From positions 2,914,001 to 2,978,000 of the forward strand of contig OW818679.1 in assembly GCA_942493145.1 (NCBI GenBank): DNA of 64,000 nucleotides. The letters are read 5' to 3'. The position numbers and the translations under genes are program-made. A model generated the notes under the pieces. It made no database searches. It had not been told where the DNA came from and saw nothing but the letters and a program-made list of their open reading frames with translations. Shown piece by piece: positions 34,874-44,400 of this stretch. Numbering within the stretch: the first letter of the stretch is position 1; every line of letters starts with the position of its first letter. This stretch comes from ENR-C20 sp942493145 (GTDB lineage: Bacteria; Bacillota; Clostridia; Acetivibrionales; DTU013).

Positions 34874-37372
34874 ATGGCAGAAAAAATTTTCACAAATAAT
34901 ACTGTTGGTGGTCCTGTAAATGTTCATGTGGAAAACGGCAGAATTACACGGATACGTCCTTTGGAAATAGACAGCAATGATGCGAAGGACTGGACTATTG
35001 AGGCCCGCGGCGAAAGCTTCACTCCACCAAGAAAGATAACTCTGGGTCAAGTCGTCATGACCGAAAAAGACAGACTTTATTCTGAAGACAGACTGAAATA
35101 TCCTATGATCCGGGAAGATTTTGATCCCAACGGGGACAGGAATCCCCAAAATCGTGGCAAGTCCGGTTACCGACGTGCAAGCTGGGATGAAGCACTGAAT
35201 ATGGTGGCCTCTGAAATTAAAAGGGTTCAGTCTGCCTATGGTAAAGAGGCGGTTACTGCTATCCCTTCTTCTCATCACAACTGGGGGCTCGTTGGATATA
35301 AAATGAGCGCCTTCAAACGTTTTTTTAATTTCATCGGATATACACAGATTTTTGATAACCCTGACAGCTGGGAGGGCTTTCACTGGGGGGCGACCCATAC
35401 ATATGGCTACTGGTGGCGTTTAGGTGCTGCCGAGCAATATGATCTCCTGGAAGATGCCCTTAAGAATACCGATATGATCGTACATTGGTCCAGTGATCCT
35501 GATACTACACGTGGCTGCTATGCCGGACAGGAATCAGCGATTTGGCGGGTTTGGATGAAAAAGCTTGGAATTAAAATGGTATATATCGATCCTTTCTGCA
35601 ATTACACAGCGGTTAAGGATGCATATAAATGGCTTGCTCCCCGTCCTGGAACGGATACAGCCCTTGCAGAGGCAATTGCACATGTATGGATCACTGAAGG
35701 ATGCTATGATAAGGAATATGTAGCTAAAAAAGCTCATGGTTTTGATGAATTCAAGGCATATATATTGGGTGATATTGATGGTAAGCCAAAGGATGCAAAA
35801 TATGCAGAGGCGCTGACAGAGATTCCCGAGGCAACAATTAAGGCATTAGCCAGAGCATGGGGCAGCAATCGCACAATGCTTGCCTGTGGTGCCCGCGGGG
35901 GCTGGGGCGGTTCCATGCGGTCCGCATTCGGCCATGAATTGTCAAGGTATATGATTCTGCTGTCCGCCATGCAAGGCATGGGTAAACCGGGAACCAATTT
36001 CTGGAGTTCAGTTCTCGGAGCGCCTATGAATTGTGATTTCATATTCCCTGGATATGCAGACAAAACAGGAAATATCGCCAGCGCACCGATAGCTAAAATC
36101 GTCCCTGTCAACCCTGTGGAACAGAAGCTTTACCGTATACTGATGCCAAAAGCAATTACCAATCCTCCTGTCAGCTGGCTTGGGGATGGTTTCTGCGGCA
36201 ATTCACTGGAACAGCAATTCAATCAGCGTCATTATCCAATGGAAGGTAATTCCGAGGTGAAGCTTTTTTACCGTTATGGAGGTTCATTTATTGGCACAAT
36301 GACTGAGACAAACAAATATATCGATATGTATCAGAGCGAAAAGCTTGAATGTGTCATCTGCCAGGATATTTGGGAAACACCTGAAGCCCGCTTTGCAGAT
36401 ATCATATTACCAGCCTGCACCAATCTTGAGAGGGACGATATTGGTGAAGCAGGTGCATCCGGCGGATATTCACCTCATGCAGCCAGTAGCAACAATCGAC
36501 GGATTGTTGTTCTTCAAAAGAAATGTGTCGAGCCCTTATATGAATCCAAATCAGATTACCAGATATTTGCCGACCTGGCCGGGAAGCTGGGTTTTGGAGA
36601 GGATTTCACAGAAGGACTTGATGAAAAGGGTTGGGTCAGACGTTTCTTTGATAATTCAGATATGCCGAAAAATATATCCTGGGAAGAATTTGAGAAGAAA
36701 GGCTATTACGTTGTCCCCATGCCGGAGGATTACAAACCGACGCCCGCCTATCGCTGGCTCTATGAGGACAGGATATGTGATACGCCCGATCCCTCGCCCG
36801 GTAAAACTGATAAGCTGCATACTTATACAGGTAAATTCGAGTTTGTTTCTGAAAGTCTTAAGAAATTCACTCCTGAGGATACTGAGCGTAGCCCTATGCC
36901 CGGTTACAAGGACAGCTGGGAAGGCCATAAATCAGAGTTATACAATAAATACCCCTTCCATCTGATCAGCCCTCATCCACGTCATGGCTTCCATACACAT
37001 TATGATGCCCATGCAAAATGGCTGTGGGAAATCCCCGAACACAGGGTAATCATTGGCGGTATTCCTTACATTGTTGTTCGCATCCATCCTGATAATGCAA
37101 AACTCAAGGGAATTAAAGAAGGGGATATAGTAAAAATGTTCAATGACAGGGGCACAGTTCTGGGAATTGTCCACCTGACTGAAAGGGTACGGTTCAATGT
37201 AATCCATTGCTTTACATCATCAGGTATCTATACCCCTGAAGAACCCGGAAAACCAAGCCCTGATAAAGGTGGTTGCGTGAACATCCTTACGCCGTCCCGG
37301 TTTATGTCAAAAAACGTCGCTGGAATGGCACAAAACTCTACTCTAATTGATATAGAAAAGTGGTATGAATAA
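34874..37372 (+). CDS. Transhydroxylase-type molybdopterin oxidoreductase, large subunit
   Basis: 832 residues, DMSO-reductase family, without an N-terminal Fe-S motif or Tat signal, so cytosolic. Key residues recalled for Pelobacter acidigallici pyrogallol-phloroglucinol transhydroxylase (H144, D174, Ser175 as metal ligand, W176, W354, Y404) are all found here at a constant offset of ten: H134, D164, S165, W166, W344, Y394; Y142 fits Y152, while the expected R143 is Lys. That enzyme moves a hydroxyl between aromatic rings without net redox change; related enzymes dehydroxylate catechols or hydrate acetylene. GGAGG stands seven bases before the ATG. The small subunit gene follows within 40 bases. 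The exact aromatic substrate is not proven. Confidence 0.9.
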   Translation: MAEKIFTNNTVGGPVNVHVENGRITRIRPLEIDSNDAKDWTIEARGESFTPPRKITLGQVVMTEKDRLYSEDRLKYPMIREDFDPNGDRNPQNRGKSGYRRASWDEALNMVASEIKRVQSAYGKEAVTAIPSSHHNWGLVGYKMSAFKRFFNFIGYTQIFDNPDSWEGFHWGATHTYGYWWRLGAAEQYDLLEDALKNTDMIVHWSSDPDTTRGCYAGQESAIWRVWMKKLGIKMVYIDPFCNYTAVKDAYKWLAPRPGTDTALAEAIAHVWITEGCYDKEYVAKKAHGFDEFKAYILGDIDGKPKDAKYAEALTEIPEATIKALARAWGSNRTMLACGARGGWGGSMRSAFGHELSRYMILLSAMQGMGKPGTNFWSSVLGAPMNCDFIFPGYADKTGNIASAPIAKIVPVNPVEQKLYRILMPKAITNPPVSWLGDGFCGNSLEQQFNQRHYPMEGNSEVKLFYRYGGSFIGTMTETNKYIDMYQSEKLECVICQDIWETPEARFADIILPACTNLERDDIGEAGASGGYSPHAASSNNRRIVVLQKKCVEPLYESKSDYQIFADLAGKLGFGEDFTEGLDEKGWVRRFFDNSDMPKNISWEEFEKKGYYVVPMPEDYKPTPAYRWLYEDRICDTPDPSPGKTDKLHTYTGKFEFVSESLKKFTPEDTERSPMPGYKDSWEGHKSELYNKYPFHLISPHPRHGFHTHYDAHAKWLWEIPEHRVIIGGIPYIVVRIHPDNAKLKGIKEGDIVKMFNDRGTVLGIVHLTERVRFNVIHCFTSSGIYTPEEPGKPSPDKGGCVNILTPSRFMSKNVAGMAQNSTLIDIEKWYE

Positions 37373-37408
37373 TGTGGTATGAACAATAATGTAGTTGCGG
37401 AGGTTACT

Positions 37409-38245
37409 ATGCGAAATTATGGAATGGTCATAGATGTAGATTTATGTACAAGCTGTTATGCCTGCTTTCTTGCCTGTAAGGATGAGCATTGCAATCAGGC
37501 ACATTTGCCCGTCACAGCCGCGCAGCCTCACATGGGGCACCGTTGGATGAACATCAATGATGTGGAGCGTGGTAAATCGGCCAGGGTCAAGGTTGCATCA
37601 ATTCCAATTCCATGTATGCATTGCGAAAATGCACCTTGTGAGAAAGCCTCCCTTAATGGAGCTGTAGTTCATAGAGGTGATGGTATTGTGTTAATTGATC
37701 CGGTAAAGGCAAAGGGTCAGAAGCAGCTGGTTGAAGCTTGCCCCTATAATGCCATTTACTGGAACGAAGAAGAGGAACTTCCTCAGAAATGCACGCTGTG
37801 CGCACATCTTCTTGATTCAGGATACAAGGAACCCCGCTGCGTTGAGGTTTGCCCAACAGGAGCATTAACTTTTGGTGATCTGAATGATCCTGACAGTGAA
37901 GTTTCAAAGAAGCTTGCGCTGGGTGCCGCCATCCTGTCGCCGGGAAATGAAGCACTTAAAACTCGCGTCAGATATCTGAACCTTCCAGGCATTCTGGTGG
38001 CAGGAACCATCTTCCTGCCAAATTTAAAGGAATGTGCTGAAGGCGCCCGCGTAACCTTATCCGGAAATGATATGACAAAGACTGTTACAGCCAATATCTT
38101 TGGTGATTTTGAATTTGAGAACCTCCCAAAGGGAGTATCGTATAACCTTGAAATCACGATGGATGGTTATGAATCCTGGAATACCGGACTTAAGACAGAT
38201 GAACATTGGGTAGAAGGCTGTATTGAACTTAAAAGTATTGATTAA
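37409..38245 (+). CDS. Transhydroxylase-type small subunit with three [4Fe-4S] sites
   Basis: 278 residues from ATG 37409, placed by GGAGG five bases upstream; the frame opens at 37379. Length fits the roughly 274 of the Pelobacter subunit. Cysteines of the four-cluster DmsB/NrfC pattern are present for three clusters only: C13, C16, C19 with C148; C23 with C128, C131, C144; C69, C72, C77 with C111. The residues for the fourth are jointly missing (Ser near 81 and the first three of motif III). The C-terminal region (about 190-278) is a CnaB/transthyretin-like beta domain (ANIFGDFEFENLPKG), as in transhydroxylase. It would relay electrons or stabilise the large subunit. Confidence 0.9.
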   Translation: MRNYGMVIDVDLCTSCYACFLACKDEHCNQAHLPVTAAQPHMGHRWMNINDVERGKSARVKVASIPIPCMHCENAPCEKASLNGAVVHRGDGIVLIDPVKAKGQKQLVEACPYNAIYWNEEEELPQKCTLCAHLLDSGYKEPRCVEVCPTGALTFGDLNDPDSEVSKKLALGAAILSPGNEALKTRVRYLNLPGILVAGTIFLPNLKECAEGARVTLSGNDMTKTVTANIFGDFEFENLPKGVSYNLEITMDGYESWNTGLKTDEHWVEGCIELKSID

Positions 38246-38268
38246 TTGAACCCACGGCCTTCTGTTCC

Positions 38269-38718
38269 TTAACCAGGCGCGCCTATGCAATCCTTGCATA
38301 TCCCGATAATCTTAACCTTGTGATTGGTTACTCGAAACCCATACTGGCTGATGAGCTGCTTTTCGAGGGATTCAAGCAGATCATCCTGCATGTCTGTCAC
38401 CTTGCCGCATTGTTCACAAACCATATGATGATGCTCATGCTTTTCCTTTGGATTTAAAATTTGATATCTTGTGCAACCATCCTCCAGAAAAATCTTGCTG
38501 ATAAACTTAAGTTTTTCCAGTAAAGCCAGCGTCCTGTAAACCGTTGCAATCCCAATCCTCGAATCCTCTTGCATAAGCAGTTTGTGAACGTCATCGGCAC
38601 TCAGGTGCTTGTCACTGTTTTCCGCCAATAGATTAAGAATGATCTGCCTTTGGCCTGTCAGCTTAAGGCTGTTGTCCTTTATTTGCTTTTTTAAATCAAC
38701 CTGTTGTTGTTTTTGCAT
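38269..38718 (-). CDS. fur: Fur-family metal regulator
   Basis: 149 residues from ATG 38718, with AAGG nine bases upstream. The winged helix (about 20-85) reads LKLTGQRQIILNLLAENSDKH and IATVYRTLALLEK. The metal-binding half has HEHHHMVCEQCGKV and a second CKDC pair, the Fur-type structural zinc site. It is the last gene of the feo cluster, 105 bases after the Cys-rich protein gene. Two Fur-box matches in the operon argue that it senses iron, not zinc or peroxide. Confidence 0.9.
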   Translation of the reverse strand: MQKQQQVDLKKQIKDNSLKLTGQRQIILNLLAENSDKHLSADDVHKLLMQEDSRIGIATVYRTLALLEKLKFISKIFLEDGCTRYQILNPKEKHEHHHMVCEQCGKVTDMQDDLLESLEKQLISQYGFRVTNHKVKIIGICKDCIGAPG

Positions 38719-38823
38719 ATCGATCATCCTTATAATCTATTATATTTTGAATATATAATATCACATCGGAAACAGTCTTCCAATATAAGGGCCTGTCTTT
38801 ATATAAGGACCCATAAAACTCCT

Positions 38824-38970
38824 TTAGTGTTTGCAGCCTTTACATTTTTGTTCTGTGCATCCGCCTGAACACCCCGGGCATGAATTATTTCTTATACTCT
38901 TTATTGATTTATAAGCGCCATAGCCAACTAACGCAAAGAACAGAACACCAATTATTATATTTGCCATCAT
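38824..38970 (-). CDS. Feo-associated Cys-rich small membrane protein
   Basis: 48 residues. One transmembrane helix (about 3-20) is followed by a cytosolic tail with CPGC, GC, C and C (cysteines at 31, 34, 38, 43, 46). This is the FeoB-associated Cys-rich protein family, thought to help FeoB handle ferrous iron. The start overlaps the feoB stop in an ATGA arrangement, with GGAGGGAG upstream, so translation is coupled. A second ATG follows at once. Confidence 0.85.
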   Translation of the reverse strand: MMANIIIGVLFFALVGYGAYKSIKSIRNNSCPGCSGGCTEQKCKGCKH

Positions 38971-40976
38971 AATACTCCCTCCTCCCTAAGTGAGCTGCCA
39001 ACCTTCCCTATGTCTTTTCCTTTTCTCCGGATCAGGAAATATACCATCCCGGCAATCAGAACCGTCAATACAACAGAAGCAATGAATCCATCAGACAATC
39101 TTCCATACACAACCAAAGTTCCAATTTGTGTAATGAGCATCGCCAGCGTGTACCCTACTCCCAATTGGAACAGTATCGCCCTGGTAAGCCATTTGCGGCC
39201 TCCCAGTTCTGTATTCATCGCCCCGATTGCCGCAAAGCACGGTGGTGTAAAAAGGTTGAATACCATAAACGCAAATGCTGTAACCGGTGTGAACAGGCCG
39301 GACAATGCTCCGCCTGGGACATGGATAGCCTCTTCCGAAGCGACTAATAATATCGCCAAAGTTGCAACTACATTTTCCTTTGCAATAAATCCGGTCAATA
39401 TGGATGCCGCCAGTTGCCAACCCACAAATCCAAGCGGTATAAGCAATGGAGCCACAACGCCACCCAATGACGCCAGAATGCTTGCACCCTGGTCTTCTGT
39501 TACCTGGAGATTCCAGCTGTAGGTTTGCAGGAACCAGATCAATGTATTCATAACAAGAATTATAGTCGAAGCTTTTTTTATGAAAGCCTTAGCCTGCTTC
39601 AACATCTGCCTGACAGCATGTCTGATGCTTGGAAGCTTATATTCGGGAAGCTCAAGTATAAAGCTGGACACATTTTTATAATTGAATATTCTCTTTAGTA
39701 ACAACCCGCCTGATAGTATTAATAAGCCTGCTATGACATAAAGACCTGGAAACACCCAGGTTGATCCCGGGAAAAATACCGCTGTAAACAAAGCAATGAT
39801 GGGCAGCTTAGCGCCACAGGGAACAAAAGGAGTCAGTATTGTTGTAATTCTCCTCTCGTTGTCATCTTCAATGGTCCTTGTTGCCATAACACCTGGAATT
39901 GAGCATCCGGTTCCGACAATCATCGGAATGATTGATTTGCCGGACAATCCAATCCGTTTGAAGTAACGGTCCATAACAACCGCCACCCTTGCCATATATC
40001 CACTGTCTTCAAGCAAGGCAAGACAAAAGAAAAGTATCATGATAAGCGGCAGGAACCCAAGAACCGCTCCCACTCCGCCTATTGCCCCATCAACGATAAG
40101 CGCTTGCAGGAGAGGATTAACGCCAATTGACTCAAAAAAGCCATTAACTGCAGCCGGAATAATTTCTCCAAACAGAACATCATTTATATAGCCTGATGCC
40201 CAACCTCCTGCACCGCTTATTGAAAATGCGTAAACAGCCCACATTATAAGGGCGAATATTGGAAGACCCAAAAAAGGATTTGCAACTATCCTGTCAATCC
40301 TGTCCGAAAAGGTTATTTCACTGGAATTTCTCTTTTTTATAAGTAATTTATTAGTTATTGATTTTATATATGTTTGTCGAGCTTTATCCTCATCATCGGT
40401 ACTGTTGAAATCAAATAATCGCCCTTCCTGCTTTTTTGATTCCGCAGCTCTTACCGTTTCGGTTACAAGCTCTTTAAGTCCTTCACCTTCATTTGCTGAT
40501 ACCTCAACTACTTTACATTTAAGTGTTTCCGACAGGCCCTTGACATCGATTCTGTCTCCATGCCGTCTTACAATATCCTGCTTGTTCAAGGCAATTACAA
40601 GTGGAATGCCAAGTTCAAGCAGCTGTGTTGTAAAAAACAGGCTTCTTTCAAGGTTGCTTGAATCTATTATGTTTATGATGACGTCAGGGCTCTCCCCCAG
40701 GACAAAGTCCCTTGTGATTTCCTCATCGCCTGTGAATGGCGCTATTGAATATGCACCCGGCAAGTCTACGACCCTTATCCTGTCGTCCCCGACACATTTA
40801 TCAGGAGAATCCTGACGATACCTTTTAGGTATTGCTTTATATGCTCGTTTCAGGTTCGCCTCTTTTTTTTCAACTGTTACACCTGGCCAGTTTCCTACAT
40901 ATTCGGTCTTGCCCGTTATTGCATTGAACAATGTAGTTTTTCCCGAATTTGGATTTCCTGCTAATGCAATCTTCAT
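38967..40976 (-). CDS. feoB: Ferrous iron transporter FeoB
   Basis: 669 residues. The N-terminal G domain has G1 GNPNSGKTTLFN (7-18), DLPGAYS for switch II and NKQD for base recognition. A polytopic membrane domain follows from about 235, with the family motifs PFVPCGAKLPI and GTGCSIPGVMATRT. It imports Fe2+ under GTP control. It follows feoA by 117 bases, and that gap holds a Fur box. The stop overlaps the next small gene. Confidence 0.97.
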   Translation of the reverse strand: MKIALAGNPNSGKTTLFNAITGKTEYVGNWPGVTVEKKEANLKRAYKAIPKRYRQDSPDKCVGDDRIRVVDLPGAYSIAPFTGDEEITRDFVLGESPDVIINIIDSSNLERSLFFTTQLLELGIPLVIALNKQDIVRRHGDRIDVKGLSETLKCKVVEVSANEGEGLKELVTETVRAAESKKQEGRLFDFNSTDDEDKARQTYIKSITNKLLIKKRNSSEITFSDRIDRIVANPFLGLPIFALIMWAVYAFSISGAGGWASGYINDVLFGEIIPAAVNGFFESIGVNPLLQALIVDGAIGGVGAVLGFLPLIMILFFCLALLEDSGYMARVAVVMDRYFKRIGLSGKSIIPMIVGTGCSIPGVMATRTIEDDNERRITTILTPFVPCGAKLPIIALFTAVFFPGSTWVFPGLYVIAGLLILSGGLLLKRIFNYKNVSSFILELPEYKLPSIRHAVRQMLKQAKAFIKKASTIILVMNTLIWFLQTYSWNLQVTEDQGASILASLGGVVAPLLIPLGFVGWQLAASILTGFIAKENVVATLAILLVASEEAIHVPGGALSGLFTPVTAFAFMVFNLFTPPCFAAIGAMNTELGGRKWLTRAILFQLGVGYTLAMLITQIGTLVVYGRLSDGFIASVVLTVLIAGMVYFLIRRKGKDIGKVGSSLREEGVL

Positions 40977-41016
40977 TGATCTTCCTCCATATATATGGTT
41001 CTCTATAAGCTATTAT

Positions 41017-41035
41017 GATATTGATAATTATTATC
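41017..41035 (-). promoter_or_regulatory. Fur box between feoA and feoB
   Basis: The 19-base site matches the classical Fur-box consensus at 17 of 19 positions (GATATTGATAATTATTATC). It lies 41-59 bases before feoB, implying an internal iron-controlled promoter or reinforced repression. Confidence 0.75.
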
Positions 41036-41093
41036 ATTTACTGGTTAAAATTAAAAGCAGCCTGGCTGCTTTGTTTATATATGAACCTGTTCT

Positions 41094-41306
41094 TTATATG
41101 AGCTCAATAGCCTTGGCCATATTTCTATCAATTGCGTACCGGCTGTCTTTCACATTGATTATATAATTGCCTGCAAGTACAGAGATGAGTGTGATTTCTT
41201 CTCCTTCAGAACACCCTAATGTAAAAAGGAACTTCTTTATTTTTTCATTTCCTGTTACATTTTTAATAAGACCTACTTGTCCTGGTTTGGCTTTAAATAG
41301 CGGCAT
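41094..41306 (-). CDS. feoA: FeoA, SH3-like ferrous transport accessory protein
   Basis: 70 residues. It has the FeoA SH3-like pattern, with LGCSEGEEITLIS and an ending with DSRYAIDRNMAKAIELI. FeoA acts with FeoB at the membrane's cytosolic face. It is the first gene of the operon, downstream of a canonical promoter and a Fur box. AAAGGGTG precedes the ATG. Confidence 0.93.
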   Translation of the reverse strand: MPLFKAKPGQVGLIKNVTGNEKIKKFLFTLGCSEGEEITLISVLAGNYIINVKDSRYAIDRNMAKAIELI

Positions 41307-41345
41307 TTATAATCACCCTTTCTTTTATGTACAATTATTATGTGC

Positions 41346-41404
41346 GATATTGATAATCGTTATCATTATGTATTAATAATATAATACTTATCAATAACTG
41401 TCAA
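41346..41404 (-). promoter_or_regulatory. Promoter and Fur box of the feo operon
   Basis: On the minus strand TTGACA (41404-41399) and TATTAT (41381-41376) are 17 bases apart. A 17/19 Fur box (41364-41346) lies just past the expected start point, a repressing position. The -35 overlaps the stop codon of the upstream kinase gene, and no terminator lies between them. Confidence 0.8.
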
Positions 41405-44400
41405 TATGTTTTGTCTGTTAGTAATACATTTATTTTATTTATTTTCTGCCTTTCACTTCCGTCAAGCTTCACACGGTATAAGGCCAAATCATCGCTTCCA
41501 TTATTATAATAAACCCATTCGCCGCAAATGCTCAAAGGCAAACTCACATAGTCGTCGCAGAGCTTCGTCCTTCCACTTCCATCGAACCTCACCCTGTAAG
41601 GTCTGTTGTTATCACTGTCGTTGACGTAATAAATCCAATCCCCTTTGACATTTATGAAATATGCGCTATCCTCATTTATCCTTTCACAGCTCCCGTCGGC
41701 GTTCATACGATACAGCATGAAATCGTCTCCAGGTCGATAATAAAATATCTGATTCCCTACAATATTTAAATTGCATGAATTGTGATCATTGAGCTTCACA
41801 TCTCCTGACCCATCCTTTTTTATCTTGTGCAGACTGAAACCGTCATTTCCGTTGCGGTAATATATCCAATCCCCGGATGCCCTCTGTTCCCAGGTTTTAC
41901 AATTTAAAAACAGCTGTTTTTCGCTGCCGTCCGTTTTCATTTTATATCCCTTGTATTCATCATCCCAATTGGTATAATAGAGCCAGTCCCCGTCAATACA
42001 TATATCGCTTACATGATCACTGATTATCCTTTGTCTGTATCTTCCGTCCGTCTTCATTTTATATAACCCATCGGAATATGTAAAATAAATCCATTCTCCA
42101 GTTAAAACCATTGTGTATGGATCATCATTACTTAGCTTTTGTAGATCCGTTCCGTCATACCTGGAAGTAAAGATTCCGCCCTCAAAATTGCAGTGATAAA
42201 TGCGGTCACCCTGCATCCATAAAGTTTTGTTAGTCAGTCCATTTTCAGAAAAAACATCAGTTGCTGCATTGTCTGATTGATTCTGAGAACCTGCTGTGGA
42301 TGATGTACCCCCCGTTTTCACGGGTAGATCGCTCCTGCTGGAAACTGCAAAAAATCCGCAAGCTTCTCCAAGACTCATGGTCTCCCCGCGTATTATCCCA
42401 TTTTCCAAAGTCCCCTGAAGATCCATGAAATCGTCATTGCTTTGCTGATCACCAGATTGATTTTTATCTCTATAGCAATACATAACGATTTCATTGTCCA
42501 GGATGTCGGGATTGACCTTCATCAAATACTCCCCTTCGACTACACCTTCCCTGTTTTTTACGGTCAGATCAGCTTCAACCGTGTCCAGGCCTGTTTTATA
42601 GATATTTAATACAATATCCCTGTCTCCGTATCCCTTATCATATGTTCCTTTATACGTGCCAACAAGCGAATCAAGCTTCAATTTGAGAGCCGCACTCATC
42701 CTGTCTTCCACATTTCCATTTCCTGATCCTCCAACATTTCCGCTTGCTGAACCGGTCGTTATGTCGGCAGAGTCGGCAACAAAATATTGCACCCTTTCCT
42801 CCTCTGTCAGCTCCGGATGCTCCAGAAGCTGCTTCGCATGACTTACCGCTTCTTCCGGTGGATACAGTTCCAGCACATTTACATATGCAGCCGACAGAGT
42901 GCCTCCTGCAAGTACAAGCCTGGTATTATCCGAAACAAAAGAAACCATCTTAAGATACCCTTCTATGGAAATATCCGTCCTGGTACCGCTTTTAACATCC
43001 CACAACGAACATTTTTTACTGTCTGACGCGCTTATGGCCACATATCTGCCGTCGCTGCTGAATGCGATATGGCTTATGGAGTCAGTTTCGTCCTCTGATA
43101 CAAAAAGGGATTCCCCTGTTTTCATATTAAAGCATTCATACCGGAATTTACCTGCCGATGAAGCGCCTGCCCCTTCCTGCCTTGCGGCATCCACGACAGT
43201 CAGGTCTTCGGCTTCATCAAAATACACATCGACATCGGTCCAGCCGAAATCATTTATCACTTCTACGACTTCCAGACCGGAGGTCACTTCCTTCACAAGA
43301 ATCCTGTCTTCATATATCTCCGGCGCAAATATCGATGTGCTGTCTCTGCCGATCTTATAGTTGGGATATTTTTCACCTATATTATAGGTTTTCTTCGCAT
43401 ATGTTACAGTATCATAGACAATTATGTCCCAGGTCTCATAATCCTTGATTTTACACACTATCAGCTTTTTGCCGTCCGGGGTGAAATTGAGATCCACCCT
43501 TGTAGTCCGTTCTACTTCCCAGCTGTGGATCTTCTTGCGGCTGCCCACATCGTAAAGCTCAATAACGGTACTTCCGGATGCCCCATTCAACGATACTGCC
43601 ATCAGGCTCTCATCAGCATTCAGGCTTGCGTCCACCACTTTTTTAGTGAAGCTGAATTCGATCTTCCGGCCGCTGTTGTCCCTATCATGGATTATGATAT
43701 CATTAAGCTTGATTTCGGGCTTTCTGCTGCCGCCGAATCCCATGTAATCCACTTTTATAATCGGCTGCGGGGCGGCCGGTCTTATTGATCCGTCAAATAT
43801 GTTGTACGCCATGTAAGAATCCGTGTGAAGATTATTCTTTAAAACATTGCATACGATATTTGTCCCATCGAAATCATAGTAATCCATATCATTCATTTTA
43901 TGGCTCTTTGAATCTACAGGAGCAATATCCCATACCCTTGCAGTTTTATCCAGTGAAATGCTTATCAGCTTACTCTCGTCGGGAGTCAGCATCGCATCAA
44001 GGACATACCCCTCATGCCAGAGGGTGGATATGTTTTTCCCCGTTTTCGCATCCCATGTTTTGACGTTACCGGCATTCGAAGCTGTTATGAAGCAACTCCC
44101 ATCCTCATTGAAGAATATGTTGTTGATCCCTGCATTATCGGAGGTTTCTTCCGAAGGGTCAGGATAGGTCGGGCCTTCATGGAATACCTCCCTTATTTTC
44201 TTTCCTGTGTCTGCATTATAGATCCTGGCCGCACCATCCCAGAAACCCAAAGCCAGATATTTCCCTGTTTCATTGAAGGCCATGTCGGAAATCATATCCT
44301 CCTCGGAAAGTTTGACTTCCGCCTCCTTCGAAAGATCTTCCGTATCATATACCAGTATCGACTTTTTATTGGCCCACTCAATCTCAATAGCCATTTTGCT

